The notes: generated from the letters alone by a model not told the origin. Counted from the stretch's first letter, positions 23,673 through 31,113 are shown. The stretch: DNA of 46,301 nt from Caulobacter sp. HMWF025 (GCF_003060965.1 NZ_QAII01000130.1:30568-76868); one strand, 5' to 3'. Translations and numbers: made by a program.

Positions 23673-25013
23673 ATGCGCCTGCGCGCCAGGCTCTATGTCC
23701 CCCGCGTGATCAAGCGCCTGCTGCCGACCTCGCTGTTCGGACGCTCGCTGCTGATCATCGTCCTGCCGGTGGCGGTCATGCAGATCGCCGTGACCTGGGC
23801 CTTTTTCGACGCCCACTGGCAGACGGTGAACAGCAAGCTGTCCGAAGGCCTGGCCGGGGACGTAGCCTGGGCCGTGGCCAGCTATCAGGATGATCCGAGC
23901 CCGCCCGCCGTCGCCAAGCTGGCCAAGCGCGCCGAGGAGTCGCTGTCGCTGTCGATCGCCTTCCAGAAGGGCAAGAAGTTGCCGACCGGTCGACGCCCCT
24001 CGCTGCTACCCTCTCTGGATCGCTCGCTGCAGGAGGCCCTGTCCGATCGGCTGGATGCCCCCTTCTGGTTCGATACCACCCGCTACACCGCCTATATCGA
24101 CGTCCGGGTGCAGGTCGAGGGCGGGGTTCTGCAGATCTATGCCCTTCGCGACCGGGCCTTTGCGACCCAGGGCCATATCTTCATCCTGTGGATGGTGGTG
24201 GCGACCCTGCTGCTGACCGGTGTGGCCATCCTGTTCATTCGCAACCAGGTCCGGGCCATCGAACGGCTGGCCGAAGCGGCCGACGCCTTCGGACGCGGCG
24301 GCGAGGTCGACTTCAAGCCTCACGGCGCCCGCGAGGTCCGCCAGGCTGCCCTGGCCTTCCTGGCCATGAAGGCTCGTATCCAGCGGCATATCGAGCAGCG
24401 CACCGCCCTGCTCGCCAGCGTCAGCCATGACCTGCGCACGCCCCTGACCCGGCTGAAGCTGGAAATGGCCCTGTCCGAGCCCAGCGAACAGCTGGAGGCC
24501 ATGAAAGGCGATCTCTCGGAAATGGAGCACATGATCGATGAGTATCTGGCCTTTGCCCGCGGCGAGGGCGGGGAGACGGCCGTCGAGACCGACCTGTCGG
24601 AGCTGATCGGGAGCATCGTCGCCGACGCGGTCCGCGCTGGCGCGGTGGTCGATGCCGAGATCACGAACGGCCTCACCGCCCTGCTGCGCCCCAACGCTTT
24701 CAAGCGCGCCCTGGCCAATCTGGTCGACAATGCCGCCGCCCATGGCGACCACATTCGGGTCAGCGCTGCGCCGCGCCTCACCGGCGGCATCGAGATCCTC
24801 GTCGATGACGACGGTCCAGGCATTCCCGAGGATCGCTATGAGGACGCCTTCAAGCCGTTCAACCGGCTGGATGAGTCGCGCAACCAGAATGAGAAGGGCG
24901 TCGGCCTGGGCCTGGCCATCGCCCGCGACATGGCCCGCGGCCTGGGCGGCGACCTGCTGCTCGCGCGCTCGCCGATGGGCGGCCTGCGGGCGATGATGCG
25001 GTTGCCGGGGTAG
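23673..25013 (+). CDS. Sensor histidine kinase (EnvZ-like architecture)
   Basis: 446-aa membrane kinase partner of the preceding response regulator. Two membrane helices (about 25-45 and 168-188) bracket a periplasmic sensor loop of about 120 residues. Then come HAMP (190-240), the dimerisation/phosphoacceptor helix with H252 (SVSHDLRTPLTR) and the ATPase domain with N353 (NLVDNAAAH), DDDGPGIP (378-385) and GVGLGLAI (409-416). All catalytic boxes are intact. The ribosome site GGAGG belongs to the palindromic repeat that separates it from the response regulator. The stimulus is unknown. Confidence 0.93.
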   Translation: MRLRARLYVPRVIKRLLPTSLFGRSLLIIVLPVAVMQIAVTWAFFDAHWQTVNSKLSEGLAGDVAWAVASYQDDPSPPAVAKLAKRAEESLSLSIAFQKGKKLPTGRRPSLLPSLDRSLQEALSDRLDAPFWFDTTRYTAYIDVRVQVEGGVLQIYALRDRAFATQGHIFILWMVVATLLLTGVAILFIRNQVRAIERLAEAADAFGRGGEVDFKPHGAREVRQAALAFLAMKARIQRHIEQRTALLASVSHDLRTPLTRLKLEMALSEPSEQLEAMKGDLSEMEHMIDEYLAFARGEGGETAVETDLSELIGSIVADAVRAGAVVDAEITNGLTALLRPNAFKRALANLVDNAAAHGDHIRVSAAPRLTGGIEILVDDDGPGIPEDRYEDAFKPFNRLDESRNQNEKGVGLGLAIARDMARGLGGDLLLARSPMGGLRAMMRLPG

Positions 25014-25020
25014 GGACTAC

Positions 25021-25119
25021 TCGCCCCCACCTGACCGCTTAGCGGTCGTCCGCCCCCAGAGGGTGGGGCGGATGAATTCATCTTCCCCCTCCGGGGGAAG
25101 AGGGTCGCGATGCGACCCG
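25021..25119. repeat. Palindromic repeat element, diverged type A
   Basis: A string of short perfect hairpins: GACCGCT/AGCGGTC, CCGCCCC/GGGGCGG, CTTCCCCC/GGGGGAAG and GGGTCGC/GCGACCC. It fills the space between the convergent kinase and TetR-like genes and may double as a transcription barrier. Related to the 23554 element in motif content but rearranged. Confidence 0.7.
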
Positions 25120-25131
25120 TAAGGGGCAAGC

Positions 25132-25674
25132 CTAGAACCCCGCCCCGATCTTCGAGAGCTGCTCGGCCATCTGCTTCAGGCGCTTGTCGAGCTCGGCCAT
25201 CGTCCGGTTCAGCGCCCCTTCGTCATCACGCCAGACCTGGATGGTGCGGGCCCAGACCGCCGTCATGGCCGCCAGCCGTACCGGCGTCGCCTCGACACCC
25301 CCGGCTTCGAGGATGGCGCGGGCGGTTTTCGGGAACCGCAGCGCTGAAACGACCACGCCTTCAGAGTGTCCAATGGCGATCAGGGCAAAACGATGCGGTT
25401 CCATGGCCTCCAGCCGGGCCATGGCGGCATCGAACAGCCGGTCATGGGTCGAGGCGGCATCGGCCGACACGGTGCCCAGTGCCGCACGGTCAAACCGGGT
25501 CGACAGGTGGGCCAGCACGCCACCCTTGCCCGAGGCCAGGGCGTAGAGCTCGGCGAAAGGCAGCTCGGCCTTCAGGGCGATGTCTCGCAGGGTGATGTCG
25601 TGCCAGGGGCGGTCGGCCGCCAGGGCCAGGGCGGCAGCGGCGGCGCGGTCAAGGGTGTCTTCGGCTGCGGTCAT
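25132..25674 (-). CDS. TetR-like or COQ9-like protein
   Basis: 180 aa. The N-terminal 60 residues look like a TetR-type helix-turn-helix (WHDITLRDIALKAELPFAEL), while the C-terminal end VWRDDEGALNRTMAELDKRL resembles the closing helix of COQ9, a ubiquinone-synthesis lipid-binding protein that itself descends from the TetR fold. Either assignment is possible: a small regulator, or a COQ9-type accessory protein. A ubiK-like gene about 2 kb away gives weak support for the second. The ORF lies between two repeat elements. Confidence 0.7.
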   Translation of the reverse strand: MTAAEDTLDRAAAAALALAADRPWHDITLRDIALKAELPFAELYALASGKGGVLAHLSTRFDRAALGTVSADAASTHDRLFDAAMARLEAMEPHRFALIAIGHSEGVVVSALRFPKTARAILEAGGVEATPVRLAAMTAVWARTIQVWRDDEGALNRTMAELDKRLKQMAEQLSKIGAGF

Positions 25675-25733
25675 GAGGACTCAGATGGCGCTTGATGAGC
25701 CTGCTGGCAAGGCTGGGTGCCTGATGTGAGAAA

Positions 25734-25856
25734 TCCTCCCCCTGAAGGGGGAGGTGGTCGCGAAGCGACCGGTGGGGGCTGTATCGCGAAGAGACGGCAG
25801 ATCGCTTCCCTCTCCGTCGGCTGCGCCGACACCTCTCCCTTCAGGGAGAGGATTCT
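25734..25856. repeat. Palindromic repeat element (type A)
   Basis: Begins TCCTCCCCCTGAAGGGGGA like the 23554 copy, contains GGTCGC/GCGACC and GTCGGC/GCCGAC hairpins, and ends CTCTCCCTTCAGGGAGAGGA. It separates the upstream end of the TetR/COQ9-like gene from the stop of proC (both minus strand) and ends 3 nt from the proC stop, where it could act as a terminator. Confidence 0.8.
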
Positions 25857-25859
25857 AGT

Positions 25860-26642
25860 CTAGCCGCCCAGTTCCACCGACCGCGCCACCGCCGCCGCCA
25901 GCGCCCGGGGCAAAAGATCGCCAAAACCGCCCTCGCCCATCAGCACGGCCAGCGCCGCCGCCGTGGTGCCGCCGGGCGAGGTGACCTGCTTGCGCAGTTC
26001 GGACGGCTCCTCGCCGCCGGCCTCCATCAGGGCTGCGGCGCCGATGATGGTGGCGCGGGCCAGTCTGGCCGAGTCGGCCGGATCGAGACCCAGACCCGCG
26101 CCTGCCGCCTCCAGCGCCTCGACGAAGGCGTAGAGGTAGGCCGGGGCCGAGCCCGAGACGGCCGTGGCGGCGTGCATCAGCTCTTCGCTCTCAAGGTCGA
26201 CCACCGTGGCGACGGGGGCGAACATGGCGTGGGCGGCAGCGCGGGCGGCGGGATCGACAGCATGGACGCTGGCCGTGCCCCGACCGATGGCCACGGCCGT
26301 GGTCGGCATCACCCGGGCCACGGCACGGCCGCCGAACGCTTCGGAGATATCGGCAGCACACACCCCGGCGGCGATGGAAACGATCACCGCGTCAGGGGCG
26401 AGATGCGGGACCACGTCCCGGATCGCCTCGCGCCAGATCTGCGGCTTGACGGCCAGCAGGACGGTCTTCGCGGCGGACAGGGCTTCGAGTGGCGGATTGA
26501 CCAGGGCCCCTGCGAAGGCCGCGGCCTCGATGTTCGGATCCCGGATGATCAGGTCAGCGGCACTGAATGCACCGGCCTCGCGCCAGCCCTGGATCAGCGC
26601 GCCGCCCATGCGGCCGGCGCCGAGGAGAAGGATGGGGGTCAT
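25860..26642 (-). CDS. proC: Pyrroline-5-carboxylate reductase
   Basis: Reduces 1-pyrroline-5-carboxylate to L-proline with NAD(P)H, the last step of proline synthesis. 260 aa. The Rossmann start is LLGAGRMGGALIQGW (residues 5-19); RVMPTTAVAIGRG and AVSGSAPAYLYAFVEALEAAG are ProC signatures, and the C-terminal QVTSPGGTTAAAL carries the substrate-binding Ser/Thr residues. The genes around it on the minus strand (ybjN upstream, TetR/COQ9-like downstream) are separated by repeat elements, so it may be its own unit. Confidence 0.95.
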   Translation of the reverse strand: MTPILLLGAGRMGGALIQGWREAGAFSAADLIIRDPNIEAAAFAGALVNPPLEALSAAKTVLLAVKPQIWREAIRDVVPHLAPDAVIVSIAAGVCAADISEAFGGRAVARVMPTTAVAIGRGTASVHAVDPAARAAAHAMFAPVATVVDLESEELMHAATAVSGSAPAYLYAFVEALEAAGAGLGLDPADSARLARATIIGAAALMEAGGEEPSELRKQVTSPGGTTAAALAVLMGEGGFGDLLPRALAAAVARSVELGG

Positions 26643-26656
26643 GCAAAACTCCTAGC

Positions 26657-26763
26657 TGTCATCCCGGACGGCCTGAAAGGCCGATCCGGGACCGCCGGAA
26701 GCGCAGCGCCTGTCGCGGTCCCGGCTCTTCAGCCCGCGATGCGGGCTTTCGGCCGGGATGACA
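26657..26763. repeat. Palindromic repeat element (type C) between ybjN and proC
   Basis: Terminal arms TGTCATCCCGG (26657-26667) and its exact complement (26753-26763) enclose further complementary blocks (GATCCGGGACCG with CGGTCCCGG; CCCGC/GCGGG). This TGTCATCCCGG type differs in sequence from the type A elements. As I recall, such palindromes recur in alphaproteobacterial genomes; copy number cannot be checked here. Confidence 0.75.
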
Positions 26764-26769
26764 AGCTGA

Positions 26770-27276
26770 TTATGCCTGTCCGACCGTCTCGAACATGCAG
26801 GCGGCCATGGCCTGGTCCGGGGTCTTGGCCCCCTGGAGCAGGAAGTCAAAGGCCGGATAGAAGCGGTCGGCGGCTTCGACGGCGGCGTCGATCATCGAGG
26901 CGGCCTGGGCCATGGTCGGGCGCTCGCCCGACGGCAGGGCCAGGGCATGGCGGAACACGACCTCGCCATCCTCGGTCCAGACCTCGAAATGGCCCAGCCA
27001 GACGCGCTGGTTGATCATGGCCAGCAGCTCATAGGCGCTGGCGCGCTTGGTCTTGGGCGCACGCAGGTCGAGCGACAGGCACAGTTGCAGGCAGTCGGCC
27101 TCGGGCCGCCAGGCGAACCACAGCTCGTAGTCCTTCCAGTCGCCGGTCAGCGCGAAGGCCAGGTCACCGTCTTCGGTGCGGTCGAAGGTCAGGTTTTCGG
27201 CCGACAGGACGTGCTCGACCACTTCGAGAGGGTCCATAGCCATCAGGACGTCGTCGTCTTCCGGTTGGGTGTCCAT
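26770..27276 (-). CDS. YbjN-domain protein
   Basis: 168-aa soluble protein of the YbjN family (type III secretion chaperone-like fold), whose E. coli member affects motility and stress responses; the biochemical role is unknown. Recognisable parts are the acidic start with DPLEVVEHVLSAENLTFDR, the LCLSLDLRAP strand, LLAMINQRVWLGHFEVW and the C-terminal helices with AAVEAADRFYPAFDFLL. ATG 27276 (MDTQPEDD) has CAGGA upstream; the longer frame to 27321 runs through a hairpin and is unlikely. It lies upstream of proC with the type C repeat between. Confidence 0.82.
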   Translation of the reverse strand: MDTQPEDDDVLMAMDPLEVVEHVLSAENLTFDRTEDGDLAFALTGDWKDYELWFAWRPEADCLQLCLSLDLRAPKTKRASAYELLAMINQRVWLGHFEVWTEDGEVVFRHALALPSGERPTMAQAASMIDAAVEAADRFYPAFDFLLQGAKTPDQAMAACMFETVGQA

Positions 27277-27293
27277 GGGAATCCTGCGCGTCC

Positions 27294-27336
27294 CGTGAGC
27301 GAGGGTGGGCGTGAGACCCACCGTGAATCGCTCACG
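27294..27336. promoter_or_regulatory. Nested hairpin in the ybjN leader
   Basis: Outer arms CGTGAGCGA (27294-27302) and TCGCTCACG (27328-27336) pair perfectly over 9 bp, and inner arms GGTGGG (27304-27309) and CCCACC (27317-27322) over 6 bp. The structure ends 18 nt before the ybjN ATG on the minus strand, so it would sit in its 5' untranslated RNA or operator region. No T run follows on either strand. Could be a regulator site or RNA leader element. Confidence 0.45.
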
Positions 27337-27407
27337 CCAGACGGAGTCTAAGCTGCTTCGGAGCCGTCGTCACAGCCCCTTCACGTCGAGGGCGAACGGA
27401 CGGTCGC

Positions 27408-27665
27408 CTATTCGCCTGTATCGACGGCCTTTTTGGCGGCGGGCGTTTTTTTCGCCTTCAGGGCGGCAACCTCATCCCGCAGCGCCGCGACCTCGGCCTT
27501 CAGGGCTTCGAAATCGTCGCGACGGATCAGGTCGAATTCGGCGGCAAACCGGTCAGCCTGGGCGCGCATGGCCGTCTTGGCTTCCTCGCCCGCCGTCTGG
27601 GCGATGCCCATGGCCGCCTGGGTCAGCTTGGCGAATTCGTCGAGGAAAGGGTTCTGGCTGTGCAT
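27408..27665 (-). CDS. ubiK: UbiK/BMFP-type ubiquinone accessory factor
   Basis: 85-aa protein of the BMFP/UbiK family, which helps assemble the aerobic ubiquinone biosynthesis complex and can promote membrane fusion in vitro. The N terminus MHSQNPFLDEFAKLTQAA is amphipathic, the central RADRFAAEFDLIRRDDFEAL segment matches the conserved DFE/V block, and the C-terminal coiled coil is ALKAEVAALRDEVAALKAK. ATG 27665 chosen by homology; upstream in-frame Met has no ribosome site. Divergent from lgt across 115 nt. Confidence 0.82.
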   Translation of the reverse strand: MHSQNPFLDEFAKLTQAAMGIAQTAGEEAKTAMRAQADRFAAEFDLIRRDDFEALKAEVAALRDEVAALKAKKTPAAKKAVDTGE

Positions 27666-27780
27666 GGCGGATCCGGTGTGCGGAACGGGAGACTCCACCC
27701 TTATATGGGATCGAGGGGATGAAAGCGAAGAGGAAGCGCGTTATGGCTGCGACAACCCATCGCCAAGGGAGCGCGCCGGC

Positions 27781-28677
27781 GTGATCTTTCCCGATATCGA
27801 CCCCGTCGTTCACCTCGGCCCGATCGCGCTCCAGATCGGTCCGCTGGCGATCCGCTGGTACGCCCTGGCCTATGTGGCGGGCATCCTGCTGGGCTGGCGC
27901 TATGCGGTGCGGCTGGTGAACAACACACCCCTGTGGGGTTCGCGCGGCCCGATCGCGACGCCCCTGCAGATCGATGACCTGGTGCTGTGGATCACCCTGG
28001 GCATCATCCTGGGCGGCCGGCTCGGCTACATCCTGTTCTACATGCTGATCAATCCGGACCAGCGCGCCGGCCTGATGCAGCACCCGCTGGAGGCCTTCAA
28101 GATCTGGCAGGGCGGCATGTCGTTCCACGGCGGCTTCATGGGCGTGTGCGTCGCGGTGGCGCTGTTTGCCCGCCAGCAGAAGATCGACGTCCTGCGGCTG
28201 GGCGACCTGATCGCCCCGGTCGCGCCGATCGGCCTGTTCTTTGGTCGGGTGGCCAACTTCATCAATGGCGAGCTGTGGGGCCGGGTCACCGACCACCCGT
28301 TCGGCATAATCTTCTGCAACCGGACGATCCAGGACGCCAATAGCGGCCGTTGTCCCGCTGGTCCCGACCCGCGGCATCCCAGCCAGCTCTATGAGGCGGC
28401 ACTCGAGGGGGCCGCCCTGTTCGGGATCCTGTGGCTGGCCTCGCACAGGCTGAAGTGGCTGCAACGACGCGGGGCCCTGACCGGGACCTTCCTCGTTGGC
28501 TACGGCCTGTTCCGCGCGGCCCTGGAGAACGTGCGTAATCCCGATGCCGGCATGCCCGCCTTTCCGTTCGGCCTGACCATGGGGATGATCCTGTCGACCC
28601 CGATGTTCCTGGTCGGCGTCTGGCTGCTGTGGAAGGCCCTGCGCGAACCGGTCACCGAGGCCCATGAGCCTGCTTGA
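27781..28677 (+). CDS. lgt: Prolipoprotein diacylglyceryl transferase
   Basis: Inner-membrane enzyme that transfers diacylglyceryl from phosphatidylglycerol to the lipobox cysteine of prolipoproteins. 298 aa with seven predicted membrane helices. Lgt signatures: GGMSFHGGFMG near 115, GRVANFINGELWGR (catalytic-region Arg, Asn, Glu) and RHPSQLYEA. The start is GTG 27781 with GGGAG about 8 nt upstream; the frame is open further upstream only because it overlaps ubiK antisense. Its 3' end overlaps the next gene by 14 nt, so the two are co-translated. Confidence 0.96.
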   Translation: MIFPDIDPVVHLGPIALQIGPLAIRWYALAYVAGILLGWRYAVRLVNNTPLWGSRGPIATPLQIDDLVLWITLGIILGGRLGYILFYMLINPDQRAGLMQHPLEAFKIWQGGMSFHGGFMGVCVAVALFARQQKIDVLRLGDLIAPVAPIGLFFGRVANFINGELWGRVTDHPFGIIFCNRTIQDANSGRCPAGPDPRHPSQLYEAALEGAALFGILWLASHRLKWLQRRGALTGTFLVGYGLFRAALENVRNPDAGMPAFPFGLTMGMILSTPMFLVGVWLLWKALREPVTEAHEPA

Positions 28678-29857
28678 TCGCCTGAAGGCGCAGATCGCCC
28701 AGGACGGGCCGATCAGCGTCGCTGAGTACTTCACCCGCTGCCTGCACGACCCGCGCGACGGATATTACGCCATCCGACCAGGACTGGGAGCCGGCGGCGA
28801 TTTCATCACCGCGCCTCTGGTCAGCCAGATGTTCGGCGAACTGATCGGCCTGTGGGCCGTGGAAACCTGGATCCGCATGGGCCGGCCTGCGCCGTTCCGG
28901 CTGATCGAGATGGGTCCGGGCGATGGAACCCTGATCAGCGACCTGCTGCGCGCGGCGCGACTGTCGCCGGACTTCATGGCCGCCGCTGATCTTTGGCTGG
29001 TCGAGGTCTCTCCGCCGTTGCGCGCGCTCCAGGCCCAGCGCCTGACCGGCGCCGCGCCGCAATGGGCTGATCGCCTGGACGCCGTGCCCGGCGGCGCGCC
29101 GATGATCCTGGTTGCCAACGAGGTGCTCGACTGCCTGCCCGCGCGCCAGTTCGTCCGCACCGATACGGGCTGGGCCGAGCGGGTGATCGGGCTGGATCAG
29201 GCGGGTGGCCTGGCGTTTGGGCTGCGTGGACTCAATCCTCCCCCCAGAGGGGGAGGTGTCCGCGCAGCGGACGGAGGGGGAAGTCAGGTGCCAGTGGGGA
29301 TCACTTCCCCCTCCGGCCCGGAGCCTGTCCTCGGGCGCGCGCTTCGCGCGACCCGGGGGGGGCACCTCCCCCTCTGGGGGGAGGACCTTATGCCCGGCAC
29401 TGTGCTCGAATCCTCCCCTGCCCAGCAGGCCCTCGCCGCCGAGATCGGTCACCGCGTTGCGACGGACGGCGGCGCGGCGCTGCTGATCGACTACGGCCAC
29501 GATACGCCGGGTCTAGGCGACACACTCCAGGCCCTCCAGGGGCACCGGAAGGTCGATCCGCTGGAAAGCCCCGGCCAGGCCGACCTGACCGTCTGGGCCG
29601 ATTTCCCCGCCGTGCTGGAGGCGGCCCGTGCGGCCGGCGCGCGAACCGGACCGATTCTGGGCCAGGCCGCCTTCCTGGCCGGGCTGGGAATCGAGGCGCG
29701 TGCCGAGGCCCTGGCCGCCGCCCGGCCGGAGCGCGCCGACCAGATCGCACGGCAGCTTGATCGCCTGACCGGACAGGCGCAGATGGGGCAACTCTTCAAG
29801 GTCGTCTGCCTCAGCGCGCCCGGCCTTTCGCCCCCCCTCTTCGAGGACGCGATATGA
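28664..29857 (+). CDS. SAM-dependent methyltransferase (MidA/NDUFAF7, COG1565) with repeat-derived insert
   Basis: 397-aa putative protein arginine methyltransferase related to mitochondrial NDUFAF7/MidA, which methylates a complex I subunit. Family features: ISVAEYFTRCLHDPRDGYY (18-36), GAGGDFITAPLVSQMFGEL, the SAM-binding loop IEMGPGDGTL (81-90), LVANEVLDCLP and LLIDYGHD...DTLQA. Residues about 190-242 (nt 29231-29389, 53 codons) have no counterpart in the family and are encoded by a palindromic repeat that left the frame open. Without it the length would be about 344, normal for the family. Both sides remain intact, so the protein may still work with a Pro/Gly-rich surface loop. It overlaps lgt by 14 nt and pgeF by 4 nt. 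Confidence 0.9.
   Translation: MSLLDRLKAQIAQDGPISVAEYFTRCLHDPRDGYYAIRPGLGAGGDFITAPLVSQMFGELIGLWAVETWIRMGRPAPFRLIEMGPGDGTLISDLLRAARLSPDFMAAADLWLVEVSPPLRALQAQRLTGAAPQWADRLDAVPGGAPMILVANEVLDCLPARQFVRTDTGWAERVIGLDQAGGLAFGLRGLNPPPRGGGVRAADGGGSQVPVGITSPSGPEPVLGRALRATRGGHLPLWGEDLMPGTVLESSPAQQALAAEIGHRVATDGGAALLIDYGHDTPGLGDTLQALQGHRKVDPLESPGQADLTVWADFPAVLEAARAAGARTGPILGQAAFLAGLGIEARAEALAAARPERADQIARQLDRLTGQAQMGQLFKVVCLSAPGLSPPLFEDAI
29235..29388. repeat. Palindromic repeat element (type A) inserted in a coding region
   Basis: Begins TCCTCCCCCCAGAGGGGGAG, with GGTGTCCGCGCAGCGGACGG, GGAGGGGGAAGT and GGGATCACTTCCCCCTCCGG in the same order as the 23554 element, then an extra GCGCGC-rich hairpin, and ends CTCTGGGGGGAGGACCT. 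It is read in frame as the residues about 190-242 insert of the methyltransferase. The net insert of 159 nt is a multiple of three. Confidence 0.9.
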
Positions 29858-30639
29858 CCAAGATCGATCTGCCGACCATCCAGTCGCCGCTGCTGGCCGC
29901 CGTACCTGGCATCCGCCATGCCTTCTTCACGCGTCAGGGCGGGGTCTCGACCGGGATCTATGACAGCCTGAATGTCGGGCGCGGCAGCAAGGACGATCCG
30001 GCCGACGTGATCGAGAACCGCTCGCGCGCCGCGCGCTGGTTCGGGGTCGCGCCGGAAGACCTCAACACCTGTTTCCAGATCCACTCGACCATCGCGATCA
30101 CGGCGGACGGCTCCTGGGGCGACGTCCGTCCCGAGGGCGACGCGGTGGTGACCAAGACGCCCGGCGTGGTCTGCGGGGCCCTGTCGGCCGACTGCGCGCC
30201 GGTACTGATTGTCGATCCCGAAGCCCGAATCGTCGCCTCGGCCCACGCCGGCTGGCGCGGGGCCCTGGACGGGGTTGTGCAGGCCGCCGTCGACGCCATG
30301 GTCGCGCTGGGCGGCGATCCGGCCCGGATGGTCGCCGCAGTTGGTCCGTGTATCGGCCCTGAGTCCTACGAGGTGGGGCTGGAGTTCCTGCACCGCTTCG
30401 AGGCCGATTGCCCCGGCTCCGGCCACTTCTTCCGGCGCGGCGCCAGCAACGACAAGCGGCTGTTTGATTTGCCCGCCTTCGTACTGGACCGCCTGCGCAC
30501 CGCCGGCATCGAGCAGCGCGAATGGGTGGGCCACGACACCCGCACCGAGGAGGCCCTGTTCTTCTCCAACCGTCGCGCCTTCCTGAACGGCGAGGGCGAC
30601 TATGGCCGCCTGCTGTCGGCGATCGCGCTAGAGGGGTGA
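29854..30639 (+). CDS. pgeF: Peptidoglycan editing factor / laccase-domain protein
   Basis: 261-aa member of the YfiH/PgeF family. In E. coli the protein removes mis-incorporated L-Ser muropeptide precursors; other members are reported as purine nucleoside or polyphenol oxidases. Metal-binding residues of the family are visible: QIHST (His), SADCAPVLI (Cys) and ASAHAGWRGALDG (His). AFFTRQGGVSTGIYDSLN at the N terminus is also diagnostic. ATG overlaps the methyltransferase stop (ATGA). An envelope-related role fits the neighbouring lgt. Confidence 0.92.
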   Translation: MTKIDLPTIQSPLLAAVPGIRHAFFTRQGGVSTGIYDSLNVGRGSKDDPADVIENRSRAARWFGVAPEDLNTCFQIHSTIAITADGSWGDVRPEGDAVVTKTPGVVCGALSADCAPVLIVDPEARIVASAHAGWRGALDGVVQAAVDAMVALGGDPARMVAAVGPCIGPESYEVGLEFLHRFEADCPGSGHFFRRGASNDKRLFDLPAFVLDRLRTAGIEQREWVGHDTRTEEALFFSNRRAFLNGEGDYGRLLSAIALEG

Positions 30640-30642
30640 GCT

Positions 30643-30909
30643 ATGAAATTGCAGACCGCACTTTCAGCGTTTGCTTTTGCGATCTGCGTTGCAGCTTCAA
30701 TTATCAATACACGAGCAGGCTATACTGCCTTCGGCATATTTCAGTTCATTTGTGGATGCGTGGTCGTTTACCGACAGGAACTTGGGGTAGGCGTAGAGGG
30801 TAAACCGCCAACCTTTTACGTCAGGGGCTTGCTGGCCATCTTGCTCGGCATAGGAGCAATGATCCTCGGTGTGTTTCTGATACTCTGGCCGCACCTGCTC
30901 AGAAGCTGA
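30643..30909 (+). CDS. Small low-GC membrane protein, unknown
   Basis: 88 aa, with two or three hydrophobic helices (about 5-22, 26-44 and 62-84) and no recognised family. GAGGGG about 8 nt upstream supports ATG 30643, 3 nt after pgeF. Base composition is visibly more A+T-rich than the surroundings and codon choice is atypical, suggesting acquisition or weak selection. Co-transcription with pgeF is likely by position only. Confidence 0.6.
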   Translation: MKLQTALSAFAFAICVAASIINTRAGYTAFGIFQFICGCVVVYRQELGVGVEGKPPTFYVRGLLAILLGIGAMILGVFLILWPHLLRS

Positions 30910-31049
30910 CGGAAACGCTGCTTCGAGCCTCGCCGACCATGCTCCAGTGCCCAGCAAACCGTCACGGTTCGGCCCTCGGAACCCGTCGCTGATCGCCAGA
31001 CCCGAAAGCCACAAAGCGTCGCAGATCCGTCATACCGGCCGTTAAGGTC

Positions 31050-31077
31050 TTGCTCACGGGCCGATGACTGCTAGAAG
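31050..31077 (+). promoter_or_regulatory. Candidate vegetative promoter of prs
   Basis: TTGCTC (31050-31055) and GCTAGAAG (31070-31077), 14 nt apart, fit the Caulobacter housekeeping pattern TTGACgs-N10-14-GCTAnAwC and place transcription start about 30 nt before the prs ATG. Confidence 0.4.
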
Positions 31078-31113
31078 CCCCGCAACCCGACACCCCCTGC
31101 TCCGAGCGCCCCC

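Noticed and set aside
23554..29388. CRISPR array suggested by recurring repeat units
   Set aside because: The copies are kilobases apart, variable in length and palindromic throughout, with no regular spacers and no cas genes.
30697..31014. 105-codon minus-strand frame over the small membrane gene and its downstream gap
   Set aside because: No ribosome site or recognisable domain; the plus-strand frame has convincing membrane helices.
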